Counted from the first letter of the stretch, positions 33,720 to 42,178 are shown. The stretch is 64,000 bases of DNA from Nocardia rosealba (GCF_020216065.1 NZ_JAIWNA010000002.1:930001-994000), one strand, 5' to 3'. The notes: generated from the letters alone by a model not told the origin. Numbers and translations: made by a program.

Positions 33720-33771
33720 ACCTCGGCGAGCAGTCTCGTTCACATCGAAACCCGTTGAAAGGCAGGACAGT

Positions 33772-34215
33772 ATGAGCATCACCACCCAGGGCACGCGGAT
33801 CGGCACAGTGGGACGAAAGGTGGTCACGAGGTATCGGGTCACCACCGTGATGGCCGTGATCTGCGCGGCGGCGCCGTTGTATTTCGGGCTGAGTTTCCTG
33901 CTCGCTCCCGAGAGTTCACCCGCCGGTTTCGGTATCACGCCGTGGCCCACCGGCAATGCCGACGGCTATTTCGTCGTCAAGGGCGTGCGCGACATCTCGA
34001 CCGCCGCGGTGGCGTTCCTCGTGCTCGCCCTCGGCCACCGTCGCGTCCTCGGCTGGATCGTGCTGATCAATGCGGTGATCCCGTTCGGCGACGCACTCGC
34101 CGTGGTGACACACGGCGGAACGGTGACGACAGCGCTGACCGTGCACATTTCGGCCATGCTGTTCGTCGTGCTGACGGCCGCCCTGCTGCTCACCGAGCGA
34201 CCTGCGCGCCCCTGA
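33772..34215 (+). CDS. DUF4267-family membrane protein
   Basis: A 147-residue protein with four hydrophobic segments (VTTVMAVICAAAPLYFGLSFLL, DISTAAVAFLVLALG, VLGWIVLINAVIPFGDAL and the last helix LTVHISAMLFVVLTAALLL), matching the DUF4267 small integral membrane family. ATG 33772 is used; the upstream reading from 33655 is a shadow. It is divergent from the SARP regulator, and its promoter carries the triple TCCAA repeat. It ends at a strong hairpin terminator (34228-34262). Function is unknown. Confidence 0.87.
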   Translation: MSITTQGTRIGTVGRKVVTRYRVTTVMAVICAAAPLYFGLSFLLAPESSPAGFGITPWPTGNADGYFVVKGVRDISTAAVAFLVLALGHRRVLGWIVLINAVIPFGDALAVVTHGGTVTTALTVHISAMLFVVLTAALLLTERPARP

Positions 34216-34227
34216 CGGCAACCGGAG

Positions 34228-34262
34228 CAGGTCGGTGTGATCGTCTCGATCACACCGACCTG
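34228..34262. terminator. Bidirectional terminator overlapping a stop codon
   Basis: CAGGTCGGTGTGATCG (34228-34243), loop TCT, CGATCACACCGACCTG (34247-34262): a perfect 16-bp stem between convergent genes. Its right arm covers the last codons and stop (34250-34252) of the NTF2-like gene. Confidence 0.8.
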
Positions 34263-34777
34263 TCAGCCATTTTGCGCCCCCACGGAACGAACCGGGCCAC
34301 CAGCGCCCGCGCCGCCAGACCGAAGACGGTCCGGCCCCCGTCGGCGGGCGCGTCCTTGTGTGACGCGCACCAGACCTGAAAGGTCTTGGGACTCATCGGA
34401 ATCGAAATGTGCTCGTGCGTGATCACCCATCGGCCTTCCACTCGCCGAAGGCAGACGGTCTCGCGCACCCAGATCGACAATTCGATGCCGCCCTTGTGCT
34501 TCCCGGAATCCAGATGGAGCATGTTGGCGAAGGCCACGTCCCCGTCGACGGCGATCGTCTGCTCATGTGTTTCCAGATCGATCGGGCCGTCGTACCCGTC
34601 GAACCACCGCAGAAAGTTTGCCCGCACCTCCTCGGTTCCCGAAAACCGCAGCGGCGCGACAGCATCGTAGTAGACGATGTCCTCCGCGTAGAACGACATC
34701 GCCGCGTCGATATCCTTCGATTCGTGCGCCCGGGTACGACTTTCCAAGAACTCCCTGATCTCACTCTCACCTGACAT
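34250..34777 (-). CDS. SnoaL/NTF2-like protein
   Basis: A 175-residue NTF2-fold protein of the SnoaL/DUF4440 kind. EIREFLESRTRAHESKDIDAAMSFYAEDIVYYDAVAPL is the diagnostic opening, then RWVITHEHISIPM. It is about 35 residues longer than the domain, with a basic C-terminal tail. The fold binds small ligands or acts as an isomerase/cyclase; which applies here is not visible. ATG 34777 has an AAGGAG ribosome site. It converges with the DUF4267 gene at a shared terminator. Confidence 0.85.
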   Translation of the reverse strand: MSGESEIREFLESRTRAHESKDIDAAMSFYAEDIVYYDAVAPLRFSGTEEVRANFLRWFDGYDGPIDLETHEQTIAVDGDVAFANMLHLDSGKHKGGIELSIWVRETVCLRRVEGRWVITHEHISIPMSPKTFQVWCASHKDAPADGGRTVFGLAARALVARFVPWGRKMADRSV

Positions 34778-34902
34778 CCCGCGTCTCCTTCCGCAACCTT
34801 CGGACCTTTTCGGTAGTCCGACGAGACAGCGACAACGAATGTGAGGCCCCCGCCGAGCGCACCCCGGAGTTCGGAAAGTCTCGTTGCACGTGTTTGGCTG
34901 GC

Positions 34903-35859
34903 GTGGTGAGCGCGCGGATTGTTCGGATCGGGGTCGGGGTGGTTGCCGGGGTGGCGACGCTGGCCGGAATCGCCGGTGTGGCGTTGCATTTTTCGCGGTG
35001 GGATGTGGAACCGGTCGTGTTGGCGGCGTCGGCGGCACCGTATCTGATGTGCGGTGCGGTGGTGGGGGCCGCTGGTTTCGTAGGCATCAAGCAGTGGGTG
35101 GCGGCCGGGGTGGCAGGGATCGTGGTCGCCGCCGGCCTGGCGACCCAGGCACCGCTCTACTTCGCCGATGGTGGTGGCGAGGGGCCGGCGATCATGGCGA
35201 TGCAGGCCAACCTGCTGTTCGACGGTGCCGATCCGGTGGTGCTGGTGAACGAGGTGCGTGCGCGGGATATCGCCGTGCTTACCGTCAACGAGCTCACCCG
35301 CCCTGCGGTCGATGACCTGGGTCGTGCGGGTCTGGATGCCCTTCTTCCGTACCGCTACCTGGCCCCCGGCCAGACGGCGAGCGGAACCGGGATCTGGAGC
35401 CGATACCCGTTGTCCGACACCGTCGAATACGACGGGTACGTCCTCAACCAGATCTCGGCGACTGTCACCGTTCCCGAGGTCGGTCCGGTCTCGGTATATG
35501 CCTTCCACCCGGTGCCCCCGATCTACGACACGCGTGTCTGGGCCGATGAGCTGTCCCGGCTCCGGCAGGTGCTGGACGACGCGCCCGCCGATCGTCCGGT
35601 GCTCGTCGGCGGCGATTTCAATGCCACCCACGACCATGCCCGGTTCCGCGCTATGGCCTCGGGTCGTTACGCCGATGCGGGCGCCCAGGCGGGCGCGGGC
35701 CATCTGGTCACCTATCCGACGGACAAATCGATACCCCCGTTGGTCGGCATCGACCATTTCCTGCTCGCCGACGCACACGCAACGAAGGTGGAAACCGTCG
35801 ATCTGCCCGGCGCCGACCATCGAGCCCTGGTGGCGCGCATCGTTTTTCCGTTGCGGTAA
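34903..35859 (+). CDS. Membrane-anchored endonuclease/exonuclease/phosphatase family protein
   Basis: About 318 residues. Three hydrophobic segments occupy the first ~95 residues, then an EEP domain: AMQANLLFDGAD, TVNELTRPAV (catalytic Glu), VGGDFNATHDHARFR, IDHFLL and the final ADHRALVARI (catalytic Asp-His). The layout matches actinobacterial membrane EEP proteins, with the enzyme domain outside the membrane. Possible starts are TTG 34894, GTG 34903 and GTG 34906; none has a strong ribosome site. The substrate (nucleic acid, phospholipid or inositol phosphate) is unknown. Confidence 0.87.
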   Translation: MVSARIVRIGVGVVAGVATLAGIAGVALHFSRWDVEPVVLAASAAPYLMCGAVVGAAGFVGIKQWVAAGVAGIVVAAGLATQAPLYFADGGGEGPAIMAMQANLLFDGADPVVLVNEVRARDIAVLTVNELTRPAVDDLGRAGLDALLPYRYLAPGQTASGTGIWSRYPLSDTVEYDGYVLNQISATVTVPEVGPVSVYAFHPVPPIYDTRVWADELSRLRQVLDDAPADRPVLVGGDFNATHDHARFRAMASGRYADAGAQAGAGHLVTYPTDKSIPPLVGIDHFLLADAHATKVETVDLPGADHRALVARIVFPLR

Positions 35860-35862
35860 GAA

Positions 35863-36447
35863 CTACGACTCGGCCCGAGCCAGCACCGCCTCGACCCGTG
35901 CCCGCATCGCATTCCCGGCCGCCAGCAGCGGTTCGGCCGAGCGCAATGTCCGCCCGAGCACGAACGCCCCTTCCAATGCGGACAGAACCGCCAGCACAAG
36001 ATCGCGTGCCTCGTCCTCGACCAGTCCGCGACGCACGAAGTATGTGGTGCCCTGGGTGATCCAGTCGGTGACGACCTCGGCCACCACCTGGCGCAGTTCC
36101 GGTTCGGAGTCGGCGATCTCGCCCGCCACGGTGCCGACGGGACACATATTGATCCACCCGGATTCCTCGAGCGTGCGGGCGGCATCGGCGAACGCGGACG
36201 ACATCGCGACGGCAAGGTCCTCGTGCGGGTCCATCAGCAGCGGCAGCAACTGGATGTAGGCGGCACCGGAATCGCGCAGGGCCACGGCGGCGATCTGCGG
36301 TTTTCCTTGCGGGAAGTGGTGGTAGAGCGAGCCCATCGGCGCGTCGGCGGCGGCGGTGATCTGCTTGACCGTGATCGCGCTGTACCCGTGCGTGCGCATC
36401 AGTTCGGCGACGGCGGTGACCAGGCGTTCACGGGTAGGCGTTGACAT
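35863..36447 (-). CDS. TetR-family regulator
   Basis: A 194-residue TetR regulator of the TetR_C_33-like group. The HTH is RERLVTAVAELMRTHGYSAITVKQITAAADAPMGSLYHHFPQGK (about residues 5-48). The ligand domain contains GWINMCPVGTVAGE and the Cys expected in this group. The start is ATG 36447; the codon at 36459 would add four residues. It is divergent from an alpha/beta hydrolase-like gene, with a long dyad (36470-36499) between them. It probably represses both. Confidence 0.9.
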   Translation of the reverse strand: MSTPTRERLVTAVAELMRTHGYSAITVKQITAAADAPMGSLYHHFPQGKPQIAAVALRDSGAAYIQLLPLLMDPHEDLAVAMSSAFADAARTLEESGWINMCPVGTVAGEIADSEPELRQVVAEVVTDWITQGTTYFVRRGLVEDEARDLVLAVLSALEGAFVLGRTLRSAEPLLAAGNAMRARVEAVLARAES

Positions 36448-36469
36448 CTTCTCCCTCACGACTCCAGAC

Positions 36470-36499
36470 TAGAGCAAACGCACTAGAGTGTTCGCTCTA
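36470..36499. promoter_or_regulatory. TetR operator dyad, 30 bp
   Basis: TAGAGCAAACGCACT (36470-36484) faces AGAGTGTTCGCTCTA (36485-36499); 12 of 15 positions pair. It lies 23 bases upstream of the TetR ATG and 13 bases upstream of the hydrolase-like ATG at 36513, so one dimer pair could block both. Confidence 0.75.
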
Positions 36500-36512
36500 A
36501 CTGGAGGTTCTC

Positions 36513-37367
36513 ATGCCGTCCGTCGAACTGCCCGCCGGCCGCGTCCACTACACAGAGCGTGGGGAGGGACCGCCGGTCGTGCTGTTGCACGGCCTGCTGA
36601 TGAACCACCGGGTCTGGGATTCGGTCATCGATCTACTGCCCGCCGGGTTCCGCTATGTGCTGCCGGATCTACCGTTGGGCGCGCACCCCGAGCCGTTGCG
36701 ACCGGGCACCGACCTGAGCATGCGCGGACTCAATCAGCTGATCGCGGACTTCCTCACCGCTCTGGACCTGCACGACGTCACCATGGTGCACTCGGACTGG
36801 GGTGGTGGACTGTTCTTGACCGCCTACGGTCTCGATGAGCGGGTGGGTCGGCTGATCGTCTTCCCCAGCGAGGCGTTCGACAATTTCCCGCCCGGCTTGC
36901 CCGGCAAATCCGCGACCCTCGCCTCCTACCTGCCCGGCGGTATCACCCTTGCCCTGCGTCAGTTGCGCGTGCGCTGGTTGCGCGAGACTCCACCGCTGTT
37001 CGGCTGGATGGCGAAATTCCCGCTGTCCGACGAGCTCGTGCGCGCCTGGACCGATCCCGGGCTGCGCGATGCCGGTATCCGCCGCGACCTGCTCGCCTAC
37101 ACCCGTTCCGGTTTCGACAAGGCCGAACTGATCGCCGCAACCGAAGCGCTGCGACACTTCCAGGGTGAGGCATTGATCCTGTGGTCGTCGGCGGGCAAGG
37201 TGATGCCCCGCGAGCACGGTCGTCGCCTGGCCGACCTGATCCCCCGCGCTCGCCTGGTCGAGATCGACGATGCCTATGTGTTGTCGATGCTCGACCAGCC
37301 GAACGCGGTCGCCGCCGCAGTCACCGAGTTCCTCACCAGCACGGCGGTTCGCCCGACGGAAAAGTGA
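36513..37367 (+). CDS. Alpha/beta hydrolase-fold protein with degenerate triad
   Basis: A 284-residue alpha/beta-fold protein resembling haloalkane dehalogenases. LLHGLLMNHRVWD is the oxyanion region and HSDWGG the nucleophile elbow with Asp. The expected acid segment (WGxxDxxxP) reads LWSSAGKVMP, and the expected catalytic His near the C terminus is Tyr (EIDDAYVLSMLDQP). Two of three triad residues are therefore missing, so ordinary hydrolysis is unlikely. It may bind rather than turn over its ligand. It is controlled by the divergent TetR through a strong dyad. A convergent OsmC-type gene follows after 1 base. Confidence 0.87.
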   Translation: MPSVELPAGRVHYTERGEGPPVVLLHGLLMNHRVWDSVIDLLPAGFRYVLPDLPLGAHPEPLRPGTDLSMRGLNQLIADFLTALDLHDVTMVHSDWGGGLFLTAYGLDERVGRLIVFPSEAFDNFPPGLPGKSATLASYLPGGITLALRQLRVRWLRETPPLFGWMAKFPLSDELVRAWTDPGLRDAGIRRDLLAYTRSGFDKAELIAATEALRHFQGEALILWSSAGKVMPREHGRRLADLIPRARLVEIDDAYVLSMLDQPNAVAAAVTEFLTSTAVRPTEK

Positions 37368-37368
37368 A

Positions 37369-37881
37369 TCAGCCGACCTCGAGGGTGGTGTTCACCGGTG
37401 TGGCTCGGGTGGTCGAGTCGAGCACGGGGCAGTGTGCGTCGACGGCTTCCTGCAGTTCGGCGTAGCGCTGCGGTGTCTCGGGGCCGTTGATCCGCACGGC
37501 GACCCGCACCGCCTGGAACCCCGCACGCACCGTGTCGTCGATGCCGAAGAACCCGCGCACATCCAGGTCGCCTTCCGCGGTGATCTCGAGGTCGTCGATG
37601 CTGATCCCGAGTCGCTCGGCCCAGAATCGGTAGGTCACCACCTGGCAGGAAACGAGTGCCGCCAGATACACCTCCACCGGATTGGCGGCGGTGTCGGCGC
37701 CGCCGAGCGCGGGCGGTTCGTCGACGCGCACGGTGTGGGTGCGTGCGGTGACCACGCTGCCCACCGTGCCCTCGGGCGTCGCCGCCGCACGGAACACCAC
37801 GTGCGCGTTGGCGGCATCGAGGGCCACCGCTTTCGCTGTCGCTTCGGAAATGCTGTTCAAGGCCGCGAGGTGACTGGTCAT
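37369..37881 (-). CDS. OsmC-family peroxiredoxin-like protein
   Basis: A 170-residue OsmC/Ohr-fold protein. Cys79 (LAALVSCQVVT) and Cys151 (AHCPVLDS) are the two conserved cysteines that reduce organic hydroperoxides in this family. The N-terminal beta domain carries HTVRVDEPPALGGADTAANPVE. The start is ATG 37881. It is alone on its strand and convergent with the hydrolase-like gene. Likely role: cytosolic peroxide detoxification. Confidence 0.9.
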   Translation of the reverse strand: MTSHLAALNSISEATAKAVALDAANAHVVFRAAATPEGTVGSVVTARTHTVRVDEPPALGGADTAANPVEVYLAALVSCQVVTYRFWAERLGISIDDLEITAEGDLDVRGFFGIDDTVRAGFQAVRVAVRINGPETPQRYAELQEAVDAHCPVLDSTTRATPVNTTLEVG

Positions 37882-37947
37882 GCCCGCACGCTATCGACGC
37901 GGATATCCGCGGCCAACCGATGATTTCCGCGTGATTTCAACCCCTGC

Positions 37948-38559
37948 TCAACGGGCGACACCCAGCGACAATGCGGCGAAGGCTTTCGGGGCACCGGGTT
38001 GGTAGAACCGGTCGAGTTCCAATGTTTCGAATCCGGCGCCGGCGATCAGCGCGGGGATGTCGCGCGCCAGATGGCATCCACCGGCGATCCGCTGCTGGAT
38101 CGGGTCGAGCCGGTGCTGCCACACCCGAACCGATTCGTCCGGCGCCAACCCGTGCTCGACGAAATGCAAGGTGCCACCGGGCTCGAGCACCCGCCGGATC
38201 TCGGCGAGCGCCGCCGCGACATCGGGAATCGTGCACAAGGTGAACGTCGACAACGCGGTGTCGAAACTGTCGTCCCCGAACGGCAGCGCCTGCCCGTCCA
38301 GGCCCGCCCGTTCGATCGGAACCCGGCTGGCCGCAACCCTTTTCGCCGCGATCTTCCACCCCACATCAGCTGGCTCCACCCCACTGACCCGCGCCACCGC
38401 CTCGGGATAGAACCCCACATTGTTCCCCGACCCGAACCCCACCTCCACCACATTCCCCCGCAACCCGGAGCACACCCGCTGTCGCAGCGAGTCGTTCACC
38501 CGTGCCCCACACACCTTGTCGGTGAGATGTGGAAGAACCCGATCGGTGTAGAAGCCCAT
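37948..38559 (-). CDS. SAM-dependent methyltransferase (Methyltransf_11)
   Basis: A 203-residue class I methyltransferase. VVEVGFGSGNNVGFYP is motif I, GLDGQALPFGDDSFDTALSTFTLCTIPD covers motifs II-III, and RRVLEPGGTLHFVEHG is the post-core strand. It resembles UbiE/phospholipid methyltransferase-like proteins common in mycobacteria. The start is ATG 38559; the upstream reading is a shadow of the phosphatase gene. The acceptor is unknown. It lies 77 bases downstream of the Tat phosphatase gene in the same direction and may share its transcript. Confidence 0.9.
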   Translation of the reverse strand: MGFYTDRVLPHLTDKVCGARVNDSLRQRVCSGLRGNVVEVGFGSGNNVGFYPEAVARVSGVEPADVGWKIAAKRVAASRVPIERAGLDGQALPFGDDSFDTALSTFTLCTIPDVAAALAEIRRVLEPGGTLHFVEHGLAPDESVRVWQHRLDPIQQRIAGGCHLARDIPALIAGAGFETLELDRFYQPGAPKAFAALSLGVAR

Positions 38560-38636
38560 CCCCCGATCATCCTCGCCGACCAGCCGCCGGGAAAGACCCT
38601 GGTACTGCGTCAGCGCGAAGCTCAGGCCGAGTCGGT

Positions 38637-39722
38637 TCAGGCGAGGCGGCGGTCGAAGACCTGGGTGCCCGAGCCGGTGGCCGGGTCGACGGTGACGACG
38701 CGGGCGCGCATCGAGTCCGGGTGCAGGTCCAAGACCATGAAGCCCAGTTCGTGATGGGTTTGGTAGAGGGCGTTGTGGCGGCCGGTCGGTTCGCCGGGCT
38801 GGCCGGTGGAGGTTTTGGCCGAGGCGCCGGAAATGATCTGGCGGGTGCCTTTGGTGGCGGCGGTGGGTTCGAGGATCTGCATGGTGTGGTCGTGGCCGGA
38901 CAGCAGCAGCGATACCTTGCCAAGAACGTGGTCTTCGAAGAAGCGTTTGGCGTGGATGCCGTTGAGCGGTTCGATCGGCAGGCCCTCGTAGTTGCCCGCG
39001 TCGCCGTGGGAGCCGTTGCTCAGGTAGGGGTGGTGGGTGCAGGCAATCTTCCACTGCGCGGTCGACTCGGCCAGGGCGCGGTCGAGCCAGGCCCGTTGTT
39101 CGTTCATGTAGGGGCCGTCGACCGCCCAGTACGGGTCGAACACCGGCGGGATGTAGGCAGCCAGCGGGTTCACGTCGAGAACGAAGAACTCCACGACGGG
39201 GTTTTCCTCGGGTACGCGCAGCGAGTAGTAGCGGCTGGGCATCCACCAGCGCGGCGAATTCGCGTGATAGGCCACCTCGTGGTTGCCGCGCGGCAACCAA
39301 CCGCCGTCACCGGGAAACACCGAGCTGGTGTCGTGATTGCCGAGCACCATCGCCCAGGGGAAGTCCAGGCCGGTGTTGGGGTCTTCGAATTTCGTGGCGA
39401 ACTGGATGTCGTCGGGCCCGTTCGGACCGGAGTCGTAGATATTGTCGCCGAGCCCGACGGCAAGTGAAAACGGTTCGCGCGCATGGAATTCCCTTGCCGC
39501 GTCGGCCACCGCCCACTGCGTGCGCGTCCCGGTCCCGGCATCACCGGTGACCAGCACCCGCACACCGTGCCCCGCCGTCGGCGGGAATTTCGCCACCGCG
39601 GCGGGCACCGCACCGGCCGGGGTGAGCCCGACCAACGTCAGACCCGCGACGACACCGGCCGCGCCCGCGAGAACCTCGCGCCGGCCCAGGCCGTTCGACC
39701 GCACGTTGAGCTGCTCGTCCAT
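38637..39722 (-). CDS. Tat-exported metallophosphoesterase (acid phosphatase-like)
   Basis: A 361-residue metallophosphatase. It has a twin-arginine signal (GRREVLAGAAGVVAGLTLVGLTP) with cleavage after about residue 40. The metal-site motifs of the calcineurin-like superfamily are in order: VTGDAGTG, LGDNIYDSG, LGNHDTS, CTHHPYLS and SGHDHTMQ. It resembles purple acid phosphatases and probably releases phosphate from organic esters outside the cell. ATG 39722 has GAAAGG at a good distance; GTG 39728 is the alternative. Confidence 0.92.
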   Translation of the reverse strand: MDEQLNVRSNGLGRREVLAGAAGVVAGLTLVGLTPAGAVPAAVAKFPPTAGHGVRVLVTGDAGTGTRTQWAVADAAREFHAREPFSLAVGLGDNIYDSGPNGPDDIQFATKFEDPNTGLDFPWAMVLGNHDTSSVFPGDGGWLPRGNHEVAYHANSPRWWMPSRYYSLRVPEENPVVEFFVLDVNPLAAYIPPVFDPYWAVDGPYMNEQRAWLDRALAESTAQWKIACTHHPYLSNGSHGDAGNYEGLPIEPLNGIHAKRFFEDHVLGKVSLLLSGHDHTMQILEPTAATKGTRQIISGASAKTSTGQPGEPTGRHNALYQTHHELGFMVLDLHPDSMRARVVTVDPATGSGTQVFDRRLA

Positions 39723-39860
39723 GCTCACCTTTCCGAGTTCACCCGTCGACCGCTCGATCGAAGCACAACACCCTGGCCGCTACCGCACCGCACCCAGCGC
39801 GTTTCGATGAACAATAGAACAACATGGACGATCGCCCAGTTAGCGTCGTGGAATTTGCCT

Positions 39861-40589
39861 CTAACAGCGGGTCGCGCCATCTCTCGCTCGACGACACATC
39901 AGCATCTGACCGGCCCCGACCTGGAATTCGTAGTCGACGTCGACCACCCGGCAGTCGACACCGTCATCGGCCAGTTCGGAAATCAACGCACGCAGTCGTG
40001 GATACGGGGTGCACGAACCGATCGGGACAAGCGGGAACACCCTGAGCTCGGTACCGATCCGCAGCAGTTCGACGATCGCTCGACGATGGAATTCGGGATC
40101 GAGATCGTCGGCGTAGCAGAAGAGAAGGTGCGAACTCAGCACGAGGTCGACACTGTTGTCCGCGAACGGCAGCTGCGGCAACCGTCCCGGAACGTAGCGT
40201 TGCGGATACGAACTGCTGTGGGCGGCGAACTGCCGGGCCGACTCGGAGCGTGCCCGGCGATGCGCGTCGGGATCGGCGAAGAACTCCCACCGATAGTCCT
40301 GCGCGTGTGCGCGAACGAAGTCGTTGCCGCGTTCGGCCTCGGCAACAGCGGTCGCCGCCACCTTCGCCAATCCGTCACCGAAATAGGCGACATCGCATGC
40401 GGTCACGTCCCCACCCCGAGCACACACCTCGGCGGTGAAACCCGCAGCACCACCGGGACAATCGAGAATCCGGCGCCGCAAGTCCTCCTCACTGAGCGCG
40501 AACATCGCCCGATACTCGTCCAGCGAACGAGAACTGACCAGAATCTCCCCGAACCCACCGGTTCCTGAACCTGAAGTGCTGTCGCTCAT
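39861..40589 (-). CDS. Predicted SAM-dependent methyltransferase
   Basis: A 242-residue protein of the class I methyltransferase type. RILDCPGGAAGFTAEVCARGGDVTACD is motif I with a CPGG variant, and FADNSVDLVLSSHLLF the conserved strand-4 region. A Gly/Ser-rich N terminus precedes it. The C terminus VDYEFQVGAGQMLMCRR is typical of a family often annotated as SAM-dependent methyltransferase in actinobacteria. No partner gene is visible. It is followed upstream by a 399-base region (40590-40988) in which I see no gene. Confidence 0.82.
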   Translation of the reverse strand: MSDSTSGSGTGGFGEILVSSRSLDEYRAMFALSEEDLRRRILDCPGGAAGFTAEVCARGGDVTACDVAYFGDGLAKVAATAVAEAERGNDFVRAHAQDYRWEFFADPDAHRRARSESARQFAAHSSSYPQRYVPGRLPQLPFADNSVDLVLSSHLLFCYADDLDPEFHRRAIVELLRIGTELRVFPLVPIGSCTPYPRLRALISELADDGVDCRVVDVDYEFQVGAGQMLMCRRARDGATRC

Positions 40590-40988
40590 CTGTCGACCTC
40601 TCTATCCAGGACCGCCGCCCGGACCCGTCCAGATGTCGTCACGACAAGCACCCGACCGCCCGCGAGGCGGCCACGCAACAACAACGCCGACCGCTACCGG
40701 ACCGACCACCACTGCTGCGCAAACATCATCACGGCCCGAGTACACCAGCCGCTCCTTCCTCCCGCAACCACATTCGGCGCCCCGCCCACGCGATCTCTCC
40801 CAGCACCGGGAGCCCGCTCATTGTGCGGGCTGCCCGCCGGAAGGTGAGGAGCGCACCGCAGGGCGGGGGCATTGCGGACCGGATGGGCCGTATCGCGCCC
40901 GCGGCTGCAATTTCACTGACGCGAACAGGCCGATGCGGAGCAGGCACCGAGGAACTGCCCAGCTCGCTGCGCAGCGAGCGGGATCGTA
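40590..40988. other. Intergenic region without a recognisable gene
   Basis: This 399-base stretch lies between a methyltransferase start and the end of an acyl-CoA dehydrogenase-like gene. Frames here are short and of random composition. It contains the 18-bp palindrome at 40962-40979 and presumably the methyltransferase promoter, but I see no convincing -10/-35 pair. Confidence 0.6.
40962..40979. terminator. Perfect 18-bp palindrome downstream of acyl-CoA dehydrogenase gene
   Basis: GCTCGCTGC followed directly by its complement GCAGCGAGC. It lies 10 bases beyond the stop of the gene on the minus strand. With no loop bases and no T-run it could be a terminator or a protein-binding site. Confidence 0.4.
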
Positions 40989-42104
40989 TTACCCGATCGG
41001 GTTGTGCCCCAGCAGGACTCGCCCCGTGAAGCGGGTCTGTTTGGGGCGGGGCAGGGGATGGAATTGGCAGCCGAGGATGTCGCGGTAGAGGCGTTCGAGG
41101 TCGCAGGTGCGGGAGTAGCCTGCGCCGCCGGTGGTTTCGATGGCCAGGCGGACGGTGGCGATGAGGGCTTCGGCGGCGACTGTTTTGCGGCTGAGGGCTC
41201 GGGCGGCGTAGGCGTCGGTGTTGGGGAAGGTGAGGTCGGCGGCGTCGGTGAACATGGCGGTGACGAGGTCGTCGGCGGTGGTGTGGGCGTTGAGCATCTC
41301 GCCCGCTGTTTGCAGGGTGTGGTCGTCGGCGCGCCCGCGCAGTAGGTGGGCGGTGAGGGCGACCGCCGCGTCGGCGATACCGAGGTAGGCGGCCAGGATC
41401 AGGGGAAGAGCAGCCCCCATCACGACATTCAGTACGGTGGGCCACGCACCGGCGGGCCGGATCAACGACACCGCAGCCTCGGGCACGAACACGTCGTCGA
41501 GCACCACGGTGTGCGATCCGCTGGCCCGCAAACCCAGTGTGTCCCAGGTCTTCTCGATCCGAACACCGGCCGCCGACATCGGGATCGCACAGTGCAGCAC
41601 CTGGTTCCCTTCGAGACGGACGCTGGTGACCAGCACGTCACCCACTTCACATCCGCTCGCGGGTGCTTTGCGCGCACTCACCCGGTACCCGCCGTCCACC
41701 GGCACGGCCATTCCGTTGGAATCCACCCAGTCCGAGGCGCCGGTGCTGACGAGAATCGCCCCACCGACAACCTTCGCGAACACCCCGGAGGCGTCGATAC
41801 CGTGCTTGTGCCGCCACACCTGGGCGGCGACCAGATGCGAATGCATCGCGAACGCCACCGCCGTCGACGGATCGTGGGCGCCGAGCTCACGCAGCACGGC
41901 CCCCATTTCGGTATGTGTGGCCCCGCCGCCCCCGAATTCGGCCGGCACGAGCGCGGCCGAGAGCCCGGAGGAGCGCAGCAGGTCGAAGGCGGCGACGGAG
42001 ATCTCGCCGGTGCGGTCGCGCTCGGCGACCTCGGTGCGCAGGGTTTCACCGATCGTGCGGGCCAGGGCGACCCGGTCGGTTGTGGAAGTAATCGTGGAAG
42101 TCAT
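40989..42104 (-). CDS. Acyl-CoA dehydrogenase-family protein
   Basis: A 371-residue flavoprotein of the acyl-CoA dehydrogenase fold. The N-terminal helical domain is followed by ALVPAEFGGGGATHTEMGAVLRELG, the beta domain with WDTLGLRASGSHTVVLDDVFVPE, and C-terminal helices ending ETTGGAGYSRTCDLERLYRDILGCQFHPLP. The usual catalytic Glu segment is not obvious, so it may be a monooxygenase-type or DszC-like member. ATG 42104 is chosen; the longer reading runs through the operator. It is divergent from an HxlR regulator with two dyads between them. Confidence 0.9.
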   Translation of the reverse strand: MTSTITSTTDRVALARTIGETLRTEVAERDRTGEISVAAFDLLRSSGLSAALVPAEFGGGGATHTEMGAVLRELGAHDPSTAVAFAMHSHLVAAQVWRHKHGIDASGVFAKVVGGAILVSTGASDWVDSNGMAVPVDGGYRVSARKAPASGCEVGDVLVTSVRLEGNQVLHCAIPMSAAGVRIEKTWDTLGLRASGSHTVVLDDVFVPEAAVSLIRPAGAWPTVLNVVMGAALPLILAAYLGIADAAVALTAHLLRGRADDHTLQTAGEMLNAHTTADDLVTAMFTDAADLTFPNTDAYAARALSRKTVAAEALIATVRLAIETTGGAGYSRTCDLERLYRDILGCQFHPLPRPKQTRFTGRVLLGHNPIG

Positions 42105-42140
42105 GTTTCGAAAGGTAGGGACGGGCGCGATAACCGGATA

Positions 42141-42178
42141 GTCCAGAAAGTGGACTCCCCCGGTCCAGTATCTGGACC
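42141..42178. promoter_or_regulatory. Two HxlR operator dyads
   Basis: Site 1 is GTCCA-N5-TGGAC (42141-42155). Site 2 is GGTCCAG-TAT-CTGGACC (42162-42178). Both are perfect, and their centres are 22 bp apart (two helical turns), so dimers would sit on one face. They cover the divergent promoters of the acyl-CoA dehydrogenase-like gene and the HxlR gene. Confidence 0.8.

Noticed and set aside
33656..33956. 100-residue N-terminal extension of the SARP regulator
   Set aside because: It would run antisense through the DUF4267 gene and its promoter repeats; the winged-helix domain starts at 33656.
40823..41029. Short basic frame in the intergenic region
   Set aside because: Random Arg/Ala-rich composition, overlaps the palindrome and the 3' end of the acyl-CoA dehydrogenase gene.
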